From Alistipes sp. (GTDB lineage Bacteria > Bacteroidota > Bacteroidia > Bacteroidales > Rikenellaceae): a stretch of 64,000 nucleotides of DNA. The stretch spans positions 124,001-188,000 of the forward strand of contig JAFYQI010000008.1 of assembly GCA_017547175.1 (NCBI GenBank). The letters run 5' to 3'. The notes under the pieces are model-generated. The model was not told the origin of the DNA and made no database searches. It worked only from the letters and a program-made list of their open reading frames with translations. Both the position numbers and the translations under genes were made by a program. The stretch's first letter is position 1, and every line of letters begins with the position of its first letter. Positions 25,639 to 33,451 of this stretch are shown here, one piece after another.

Positions 25639-28600
25639 CTACTTCACACGCTGGAACCAGTAAAGACCCTGACCATTCAGCGTGGCTGCCGTGGCAACCT
25701 TCATGCGCTTCTGCTTGATCTTCGTCTCGCCCGAGCGCATATCCACCTCGTAGAGTGCGTAGTTGCCTTTCGGCAGTGCCACCTCCACCGCAGCCGCCTC
25801 GGGCAGATAGATCAGCCCACCCTCACTGCCCATCAGACGATACGACTGCTCATCCTTGGCGATCTCATTCATGGTGGGGATTGCCTGGAGCAGTTGCTCA
25901 TTTGCGATGCGCAACGTGGGGCACGAACCACCGGCCAGCAGAATCGCCCAACCATAGGCAGGATAGCTCTGCGCAAAGAAGGTCACCGCCTTCTCGGGGT
26001 AGGCCGTGCGGTACTCGCTCACAGCACGGTAAGTCGAGGCGAAATCGATCGTGCCGACCTTGATCTTACGGGCATACTGACGCGGAGCCATACTCACACC
26101 ACCCTCAGGCTCATAGGTCGTACCGTCCGAGCGGTGGTGCCAATAGCGAATATCAACAATATCGACCACCTTCGAACGCACGGGGTCGCGGAGAATGGCA
26201 TCCTGCACATCCTTCGTAGCCGAGAGGGCGATCAGTACCTCTTTACCCGTCTCGTTTTCCCACTCAGCGATGCAGTCGAGCCAGAACTCGACAAAGTGCA
26301 ACGGACCGGTGTACTCCTCGCTCACCAGGTGCACGACATTCTCGTAGTCGGCCAAATGGTCGAGGCACATGCGGATATAACCACGATGCAGTTCTCGACG
26401 CGTCGGGTGATTGACATCATAGAACATGTCGGCCACAAAGACACGCTTATCACCTGCAAAATTCGTTGGCTCGGCAAAGCCCGTATTGTTGATGTTGTTG
26501 GGCGTACGCCAGGGCGAATCGACCCAGTGGGCACCCGCCTCGATGATGTTGTGCTGGAAGTAGTTCTCGTGGAAGAGCAGCAGACCCTGTTCCGAGGCCT
26601 TCGCCGCAAACTCCTGCAGACGGCTCCAATACCAGGTGTTGGGCTTCGTCAGGTCGTACTTCGACATACCGTCCCAACCCTGACCCTCACCCGAACGGGC
26701 AAAGGGCTGCTCATAGTGCGGTGCCCACACATCGCCATCACGACGACGCACGCGGATGTGGTCATCTCGACGACGGTCGTACCACAAGCCATAATTATGA
26801 TCCAACAATAGGACACCGCGCTGCTTCATGTTGGCTACTACCTCATCGATGCGGTCCGTCAGACCCTGACCCTCGCGATCGGGAACAAAACGGGTCACAT
26901 GGTCCGTCGCCATCTTCAGCTGATCGTATTCGATATTACCGTTCCACCAACGCACATTCTGGCGACCACCCACCAACATTTTACCATCAGCCGTCAGACG
27001 ACCGTCTACCAAAGCGTAGTCCATCGAACGCGTGGCGACCTCTTTTTTGGCAATCGTCAGCTGACGATCGTTGGACTCCACCGATGCCGTGAAGGGTGCC
27101 TCGGCGATCCACATCGGAATGGTCATGCGCGGCTCATAGGCCTCCTGGGCCAAACGCACCGCCTGCTCGATCGTGGGGCTCGAAGTGGCATTCGTATTGC
27201 GGTCATAGATGCGCGTAATCTGCTGGGCCAACTCGGCACCGACACGCTCCGCAAGCTGAGCTCGGAACAAGCTGTAGGGCTTCACAAACTCATCCGAGTT
27301 GGTGATGATGCCATTACCACATAGCGTTGCCCACGAACCGTTGGCATAGTTCATACCGTAACCATTCGGCGCATAACACTCAATGCCGGCTGCCGTACAC
27401 TGCCATGCAACGCTGTTCACCGTATTCCAACCTGCACGCGCGTGCGTACGCTCCAGGATCTTGAACGAGAGGTCATGACCCTCGATATTCACAATATCGA
27501 ACAACAGACCGCAGGCCCACGATCCGGTCGATCCGCTAAAGCCCGTCGAGAGGTGGCTGTCGCTCTGCACAAAGGCATTCGGACCCGGGGCATTGATACC
27601 GGCCGAGAAGTCGTGCTGACCATGTTCCGAATAGCAATGCAGGAAAAGCGTATGTTGACCAAGCGTGAAGAAGGTACGACGGCGCGAACCAGCCAACTCC
27701 GACACAGGATCAAACGATTGGCAATCCGAGACGGTCACACGGCGTGCATCGCGCTGCACCGCCACAGCCGAACCAGCCAACTGGCGGAAATCAACCTGAC
27801 GCACCCAGCAATCCTCGGCATTATTGATCCAAACACCCGTCCAGGCGTGGTTCTCATCGATCGGATTGGTCGTGTCATACGCCGAGAGGATCGTCAGATG
27901 CTCCACACCCACCTCGGCGATACGTCCGACCCAACTGTAAGGCTTCACCACCACGGGGCGCAGACCGAGTGCCATCGTCATGGCATCATCCACCGTCACG
28001 CAGTTGCCCTCGATAGCCGTAATCGTACGATCCCAACCCAAACGCACATTGCCCGGGCCAAGTTGACGAGCAATCTCGGGGGTAATCACCGCATCACTAC
28101 CTCGCGGACGAGCTACAGGCTGCTGCTCTACGAGCACCTGCTGTCCCACCTGCAACCCCGCAGTCGAGGCCACCTCGAAGGTGGTCGTACCAACGGCTAT
28201 TGACTCGCTCGTAACCGACACCGACTCGCCAAAGATACGGTCGTCCTTACCCTCGATATAGATCACCGCACCGCGATCCACACCATGCTTAACGAGCACC
28301 GTCTTCTCCTTATCCGCTCCGCGCAGCACAATACCCGAAGCAGTAATGCGCAACGGCTCATCAAGGTGGTAAATACCCTCACGCAACAGAATTGTGCCAC
28401 GCAGGCCATACTCATTGGCCGGCAACTTAGCCAATGCATCGATATGTCCCTGGATCAATTCGCTGTCGTTCTCCGAAGGCGAAAGTGTATAGACCACCAC
28501 CGCATCGGGGATCATCTCGTTCGAATTGCGATAGCCGCAATAAGAGAAATCGAGGATACGATTTCCCTGCTGATCGGTCGCATATTGCAATTTTCCTTCC

Positions 28601-28689
28601 GCTACAGAAATCGGAAAAGCGGGTTGTGCCACAACCTCCGTGCAGCACAAACCCGCGATACCGAGAAGCGTTAAAATCAGCTTCTTCAT
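25639..28689 (-). CDS. DUF6298-type secreted beta-helix protein with glycosidase-like C-terminal domain
   Basis: This 1016-residue protein has a signal peptide (~1-21, cut after VAQP). The N-terminal half (~90-480) contains repeated short strands of a right-handed parallel beta-helix (TILLREGIYHLDEPLRITASGIVLRGADKEKTVLVKHG, VTVSDCQSFDPVSELAG), as in pectin-cleaving enzymes. The C-terminal half (~600-930) looks like a TIM-barrel hydrolase: VLLLDHNYGLWYDRRRDDHI, LLLFHENYFQHNIIEAGAHWVDSPWRTPNN, NVVHLVSEEYTGPLHFVEFWLDCIAEWE. I believe it matches DUF6298, a family without a proven reaction. It is the last gene of the GH106-led operon, 14 bases from PL1. Its activity is unknown; pectin side chains are the likely substrate. 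Confidence 0.6.
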   Translation of the reverse strand: MKKLILTLLGIAGLCCTEVVAQPAFPISVAEGKLQYATDQQGNRILDFSYCGYRNSNEMIPDAVVVYTLSPSENDSELIQGHIDALAKLPANEYGLRGTILLREGIYHLDEPLRITASGIVLRGADKEKTVLVKHGVDRGAVIYIEGKDDRIFGESVSVTSESIAVGTTTFEVASTAGLQVGQQVLVEQQPVARPRGSDAVITPEIARQLGPGNVRLGWDRTITAIEGNCVTVDDAMTMALGLRPVVVKPYSWVGRIAEVGVEHLTILSAYDTTNPIDENHAWTGVWINNAEDCWVRQVDFRQLAGSAVAVQRDARRVTVSDCQSFDPVSELAGSRRRTFFTLGQHTLFLHCYSEHGQHDFSAGINAPGPNAFVQSDSHLSTGFSGSTGSWACGLLFDIVNIEGHDLSFKILERTHARAGWNTVNSVAWQCTAAGIECYAPNGYGMNYANGSWATLCGNGIITNSDEFVKPYSLFRAQLAERVGAELAQQITRIYDRNTNATSSPTIEQAVRLAQEAYEPRMTIPMWIAEAPFTASVESNDRQLTIAKKEVATRSMDYALVDGRLTADGKMLVGGRQNVRWWNGNIEYDQLKMATDHVTRFVPDREGQGLTDRIDEVVANMKQRGVLLLDHNYGLWYDRRRDDHIRVRRRDGDVWAPHYEQPFARSGEGQGWDGMSKYDLTKPNTWYWSRLQEFAAKASEQGLLLFHENYFQHNIIEAGAHWVDSPWRTPNNINNTGFAEPTNFAGDKRVFVADMFYDVNHPTRRELHRGYIRMCLDHLADYENVVHLVSEEYTGPLHFVEFWLDCIAEWENETGKEVLIALSATKDVQDAILRDPVRSKVVDIVDIRYWHHRSDGTTYEPEGGVSMAPRQYARKIKVGTIDFASTYRAVSEYRTAYPEKAVTFFAQSYPAYGWAILLAGGSCPTLRIANEQLLQAIPTMNEIAKDEQSYRLMGSEGGLIYLPEAAAVEVALPKGNYALYEVDMRSGETKIKQKRMKVATAATLNGQGLYWFQRVK

Positions 28690-28703
28690 ATGTTTATCTC
28701 GTT

Positions 28704-30389
28704 TTAGAACAGACCCTTACAAGCTGCCAAGGTGTCATGGTTATTCTCCAGGTTGGTCCAATCTACCTTCTTCGTGGGATCAATACCGTTGATATACTTC
28801 TCGATGTTCGTGTAACCATCACCCGAGATATCACCGTTGGCATCCGAAGCATCGTTCGGATCGAGACCATACTTCTTCTCCCACTTATCGGGCATACCAT
28901 CCTTATCCGTATCCTGATAGGGCTTACCCTTGTACTCCGGAAGACCACCGACCTGCTGCGGATCGGTGATGATACCCAACTTGTACGAATCGGCAGGCAG
29001 ACGACGCTTTACATACATCGGCTGGTGCTCCTTGGCATCCTTGGCATAGAAAATCTTACCCGTCTTGATCTGCTTCACCATACGCTTATCGACCGCGTCA
29101 CGCTTCGGCAGCGATGCACCACCACAATCAAGCACATGAGCATAAGCATCATCGGCCGACATGATCGTTACGGGAGCCATCTCGAAGGGAACCTCCGAAC
29201 GTACCTGCTTCATCAGTTCGGGAGTCTCGGTCGTCACAAAGTGATCACCGGCCATGACGCCACCCTTCCAGTTATCAGCCGTTACCTCGGCATTGCCCCA
29301 GGTCTTGTTGCCTCCTACATAAGCGCGACCAAATACGTGACGATTGGCCTTATCACGACCATTCTCCACCTTCACGATACGCCAAGCGATCGGTTTGTCG
29401 GCGGGGGTAATCGGGCCGGGCTTGTAGTTGTTACCGATGATATTCATGTAGCTCGAGTGGTCACCACCATCCACCGAACGGTTCCACCAATTGAAGACCG
29501 TATTGTTGATGAAGTTAAAGCTACCATTCATACCTACCGAGCAGTTGCGCGAGATGTTGCAAGCAAAGACGTTGCGAGCAAAGGTCGAGTTATGACCACC
29601 GATCGTAGCACCAAAAGCATGATTGTACATATCAAGGCACTCCGAGAAGATCGAGTTCTGGATCGACACATTGACAGCCGGCAACTTAACGCCACGGCCA
29701 TCGGCCTGACGATTGTAAACGTGGCGGTAGATCGACATATTCTCATCCAGACCCCACGAAGCCGATACGTGGTCGATCATCACGTTACCCACGGCGTTGC
29801 CACCCAGAGCATCGTCACGGTAAGCAACGTCGGTCTGACCACGACGGAATCGCATGTGGCGAATAATCACATCGTGCGTGTTGATATGTACCGAAGCACC
29901 CGTCACGCAGACGCCATCACCCGGAGCCGTCTGGCCGGCGATGGTGATGTAGGGGGCATCAATGTCGATGGCCGACTTCAAACGAATCACACCCGATACG
30001 TTGAATACTACGATACGGGCGCCACCAGCCTCACAAGCCTCACGCAGCGTACCGGGACCACGATCCTCCAACGACGTTACGACATAGACCTTACCACCAC
30101 GGCCACCCGGGGTGTACATACCGCCACCCTCAGCACCGGGGAAAGCAGGGATCAAAGCCTGCGGCAGATCCGACGGCTTCGAAGCCCAGGGACGATAGAC
30201 GCGACCATACTCCTTCTCCTCCTGCTGGATAATCTTGTAAGCCTCCTCCCAAGCCTTCTTCTGCAGGGGAGCCAACTCAGCCTGCTCACGCATGGCGCGA
30301 CGTACCACCGAATCGGGGACATCGGGATACTGTGCCAAGGCCGGCAACGTAAGCGCCAAGGCAAGCATCGAAATCAAAATCTTTTTCAT
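28704..30389 (-). CDS. Pectate lyase family 1 (PL1) protein with C-terminal Ca-binding repeat
   Basis: PL1 enzymes cleave homogalacturonan by beta-elimination with Ca2+. The 561-residue protein has a signal peptide (~1-19), then a right-handed beta-helix (~75-440): IPAFPGAEGGGMYTPGGRGGKVYVVTSLEDRGPGTLREAC, ITIAGQTAPGDG, DVIIRHMRFRRG and VMIDHVSASWGLDENMSI (PL1 IDH motif). A C-terminal Ca-binding repeat (~490-545; DTDKDGMPDKWEKKYGLDPNDASDANGDISGDGYTNIEKYINGIDP) is a thrombospondin type 3/EF-hand-like tail. It lies 14 bases upstream of DUF6298 and 37 bases after a small remnant of a second copy. Confidence 0.88.
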   Translation of the reverse strand: MKKILISMLALALTLPALAQYPDVPDSVVRRAMREQAELAPLQKKAWEEAYKIIQQEEKEYGRVYRPWASKPSDLPQALIPAFPGAEGGGMYTPGGRGGKVYVVTSLEDRGPGTLREACEAGGARIVVFNVSGVIRLKSAIDIDAPYITIAGQTAPGDGVCVTGASVHINTHDVIIRHMRFRRGQTDVAYRDDALGGNAVGNVMIDHVSASWGLDENMSIYRHVYNRQADGRGVKLPAVNVSIQNSIFSECLDMYNHAFGATIGGHNSTFARNVFACNISRNCSVGMNGSFNFINNTVFNWWNRSVDGGDHSSYMNIIGNNYKPGPITPADKPIAWRIVKVENGRDKANRHVFGRAYVGGNKTWGNAEVTADNWKGGVMAGDHFVTTETPELMKQVRSEVPFEMAPVTIMSADDAYAHVLDCGGASLPKRDAVDKRMVKQIKTGKIFYAKDAKEHQPMYVKRRLPADSYKLGIITDPQQVGGLPEYKGKPYQDTDKDGMPDKWEKKYGLDPNDASDANGDISGDGYTNIEKYINGIDPTKKVDWTNLENNHDTLAACKGLF

Positions 30390-30426
30390 AATTTGTTATG
30401 TTTTTAAGTTATTTGTAGTTCTAGGT

Positions 30427-30657
30427 TTAGAGCAGGCTCTTGCGACCCAGCAGCGTATCGTGGTTGTTCTCCAGGTTAGTCCAATCGACCTTCTTCGTGG
30501 GGTCGATACCGTGAATATACTTCTCGATATTCGTATAGCCATCGCCCGTGATATCGCCATTGGCATCCGACGCATCGTTGGGGTTCAAGCCATACTTCTG
30601 CGCCCACGCAGAGAGCGAAAGGGTCGCAGCGAAAAGTGTAACGAGAATCTTTTTCAT
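30427..30657 (-). pseudogene. Remnant of a second PL1 copy: signal peptide joined to the C-terminal tail
   Basis: The 76-residue frame is a complete signal peptide (MKKILVTLFAATLSLSAWAQ) joined directly to the Ca-binding C-terminus of the neighbouring pectate lyase (KYGLNPNDASDANGDITGDGYTNIEKYIHGIDPTKKVDWTNLENNHDTLLGRKSLL), which differs from that of the 28704-30389 gene at only a few positions. All ~470 residues of catalytic domain are absent. An in-frame deletion in a tandem duplicate explains this best. It has a -7 box upstream and an ATG, so a small secreted peptide may still be made. Confidence 0.85.
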
Positions 30658-30706
30658 AAGTTCTTTTATCGGTTAGTTTGTCTGTTAGTTTTGTGTTTTG
30701 GAGCGA

Positions 30707-30714
30707 CAAAAATA
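30707..30714 (-). promoter_or_regulatory. -7 box upstream of the PL1 remnant
   Basis: TATTTTTG on the minus strand, 49 bases before the ATG at 30657, in the 168-base gap after the GH2 gene. It may start a transcript for the remnant, PL1 and DUF6298. No -33 box is evident. Confidence 0.45.
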
Positions 30715-30825
30715 GGGTTTTCGGAACGATTGGCTTCTTGTGATGGGGTCAATCGGCAAAAATCATCTTCCAACCGACATTTCAAAGCGTCAAGCTCTCT
30801 TTTGGAGCGTAATGTCGAGGGTGTT

Positions 30826-33444
30826 TTACTGGATACCGAACTCCTGCTGTTGACGGTCAACCTCCTCCAGCAGGCGGCGTTTTTCCTCCTCGGAGAGCTG
30901 TGCGCCACCCTTCTCGGTTGTCATCGTGCTCTGCTTTACACCATCGGCCTCGTCGGCGTAGCAGAAGGGCAACCGTGCCGGAACACTTTCAAACTCAATC
31001 TCGGCCGGCGTCGGGGCGTGCGTTCCGGGGAACTCCACCTCGGCCTTGATGCGAATCTTACCAGCCTTACGAGTCGAGCGCACCAGGATCGGTGCCGAAC
31101 CAAACTCCACGGGACGCGGGTTGGCGTAGATCGACTGGTCGCCGATAATCTCACCCTCGCCCTCGATCGTGAAGCGGATATTCTCCTTCGCCAGACGGCG
31201 CACATTGCCACTGTCGTCGGTCACCTCGGCCACCACAACCACGAAGTCCGAACCGTCGGCCACCAAAGGTTTGTTCTCCCAATCGACATAGAGGCGCAAC
31301 TTGGTCGAGCGACGCGACGGCATGCGCTTCATCGTGCAGACCACCTTACCATCGATGATACCTTCGGCCACCATATTGACCGCCTGCCAATTTTTGTTCG
31401 TGTAGCTGTACGAGCGTGCCTCCCAGAAATCCCACACATCCTCAAAGACTACGGGCGGGTTGGGCATCGTACGGTCGGTTCTTTCAACTGTCTTCGTCCA
31501 GCTCTTGGCGCCGTCATAAATCGACAAACGCACCGAATCGCAGTTCGTAAAGACCACGACATCCGAATCCGACCACTGCGACATCTCGTGCATGATATAG
31601 ACCATCGGGCCACTCTCGGCCGTCGGGTGGTTCAGGTCGGCTGCCGTCTGGCTGCGGAACATCCAATAAGCATACTTTGGCTGACGGAAAGCATCGTAGA
31701 TACCGCCCCAATAGGGGTCGGGATGGTAACCACGCTGATGATCGAAGGGGTGCCACTGCGCACCGCCGATAAACTGCGGCTCGGTGTTGTAGAGGTTGTT
31801 GTAGGTCTCAGCCAACGACAGTGCCTGCACCTTTTGCGGACGCTCACCCCAGCTGCGCGAGGTGCGGTTATTGTTATTGTGGGCATACCAATCGTCCACA
31901 TTCTCGCCCCACTCACGGGTAAAGATGGTCTGATTCGGCGCATCCTCCTTCTGCTCGTCACCGGGCCATGCGTAGACCACATCATAGTGCTCCTTCACGC
32001 CTGCCGAATGGACATCGGCAGCGGCCACGGGGCGATACGGATAGGGATACTCATCCTTCGTGATCTGCAATGCCTCGAGCGAGAAGTCGTGTGGATAACG
32101 CGTCTCGTTGAGGATCGGCTCCCACATCAGCACCGAGGGGTGGTTACGGTCGCGACGGATAATCTCGCGCGTATTCTGATGCACACGCTCGGCAAAGATC
32201 GGCAGTTTGTTCCAATACTGCCAACCCGGCGTAGCAACAATCACAAACAAGCCCAGTTCGTCGCAAGCATCCATAAAAGAGGGATCCTGCGGATAGTGTG
32301 CCACGCGGATGATGCGGCAACCGGCATCGCGCAGACGCTTCGCATCGCGCCACTGCTGCGAGTTGGGAACAGCGTTACCCACATAGGCAAAATCCTGGTG
32401 GCGGTTGGCGCCAATAAGCTTACCGAAGGGTTTGCCATTGAGGATAAAGCCCTCCTCCTTCGTAAAGTCAAACGAGCGAATACCGATGCGCGTCACACCG
32501 CCATCGAGTGCCTCGCCGCTCTTGCGATCCTTGATGCGCGTCTCTACGCGATACAGATAGGGATCGTCGGGCGACCAAAGGTGCGGATTTTTCACCACGA
32601 ACTGCTGCTCAACGGTTGCAACGGCCCCACCCTGCAGCGTGATGCGCTGCTCACGACGGGCCACCTGCACACCCTCAGCATCCTTCAGCGTGGTCTCCAC
32701 CACCACCGAGCGACTCTTCACCTCCTTCGACTCAAGCTCGCTCTTCACGTGTACCTCGGCGCTTACCGTCGAGATCTGCTCAAAGTGTACGAACACGCCG
32801 CCTGCGGCCACGCGATTGGCCTCCACCGGATCCGTCAAGCCCACCTTAGCGCGGGCGATGAGCCACACGTCGCGGTAGATACCACCGTGATAGGCAAAGT
32901 CGAGCGTATATTGCGGCTTTCCAGGAGGATACATCTTATCATTCGTATTGTCGGCCTTCACCGCCACAACGCACTTCTCGCCCGCCTTGACACCAAGATC
33001 CGTGATCGAAATCTGAATCGGCAGGTAGCCACCCAGGTGCTCCTCCACAAGCTGGCCATTGACATAGACCGTCTGCTTACCCATGATGGCCTCAAAATGG
33101 AGCATCACCTCCTTATCGGCACACACCTCGGGCACTGTAAAATGCTTGCGGTACCATACCACGCCCTGGTAGTTACGGCAACCACTCGCCTCAGCGGGGG
33201 TCAGCTCCACGGTGTGGGGCGTCGAAACCACCTCCCAGGCCGAGTCGTCGAACGACACCGCCTCGGCACCCGCAACATCGCCCTTCAAAAAGCGCCAGCC
33301 GCCATTAAAATCATAGACTACGCGACCGCTTCCCTCCAACGGAATCAGTCCCGCCACCGAGACCTCGGCCGGCGTATAATTTTCGGCCATAGCCATAAAG
33401 GGGACGAGCCACGAGAGAGCTATCAAAAGGATTTTTTTCATCAT
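30826..33444 (-). CDS. Glycoside hydrolase family 2 protein
   Basis: GH2 enzymes are retaining beta-galactosidases, glucuronidases or mannosidases. The 872-residue protein has a signal peptide (~1-20), a jelly-roll sugar-binding domain (~35-200; WRFLKGDVAGAEAVSFDDSAWEVVSTPH), an Ig-like domain (~205-330), and the TIM barrel (~330-600). The acid/base glutamate is in VLMWEPILNET (~445) and the nucleophile in FTREWGEN (~513). C-terminal Ig-like domains follow. The unusual WEPILNE in place of WSLGNE resembles pectin-locus GH2 members, possibly beta-galacturonidases or similar (inference). It lies 7 bases after the DUF5703 gene. Confidence 0.88.
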   Translation of the reverse strand: MMKKILLIALSWLVPFMAMAENYTPAEVSVAGLIPLEGSGRVVYDFNGGWRFLKGDVAGAEAVSFDDSAWEVVSTPHTVELTPAEASGCRNYQGVVWYRKHFTVPEVCADKEVMLHFEAIMGKQTVYVNGQLVEEHLGGYLPIQISITDLGVKAGEKCVVAVKADNTNDKMYPPGKPQYTLDFAYHGGIYRDVWLIARAKVGLTDPVEANRVAAGGVFVHFEQISTVSAEVHVKSELESKEVKSRSVVVETTLKDAEGVQVARREQRITLQGGAVATVEQQFVVKNPHLWSPDDPYLYRVETRIKDRKSGEALDGGVTRIGIRSFDFTKEEGFILNGKPFGKLIGANRHQDFAYVGNAVPNSQQWRDAKRLRDAGCRIIRVAHYPQDPSFMDACDELGLFVIVATPGWQYWNKLPIFAERVHQNTREIIRRDRNHPSVLMWEPILNETRYPHDFSLEALQITKDEYPYPYRPVAAADVHSAGVKEHYDVVYAWPGDEQKEDAPNQTIFTREWGENVDDWYAHNNNNRTSRSWGERPQKVQALSLAETYNNLYNTEPQFIGGAQWHPFDHQRGYHPDPYWGGIYDAFRQPKYAYWMFRSQTAADLNHPTAESGPMVYIMHEMSQWSDSDVVVFTNCDSVRLSIYDGAKSWTKTVERTDRTMPNPPVVFEDVWDFWEARSYSYTNKNWQAVNMVAEGIIDGKVVCTMKRMPSRRSTKLRLYVDWENKPLVADGSDFVVVVAEVTDDSGNVRRLAKENIRFTIEGEGEIIGDQSIYANPRPVEFGSAPILVRSTRKAGKIRIKAEVEFPGTHAPTPAEIEFESVPARLPFCYADEADGVKQSTMTTEKGGAQLSEEEKRRLLEEVDRQQQEFGIQ

Positions 33445-33451
33445 CAGTCAA

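Noticed and set aside
28434..30407. A 657-codon plus-strand frame over the PL1 gene
   Set aside because: Antisense shadow; the minus-strand product has a signal peptide and PL1 motifs.
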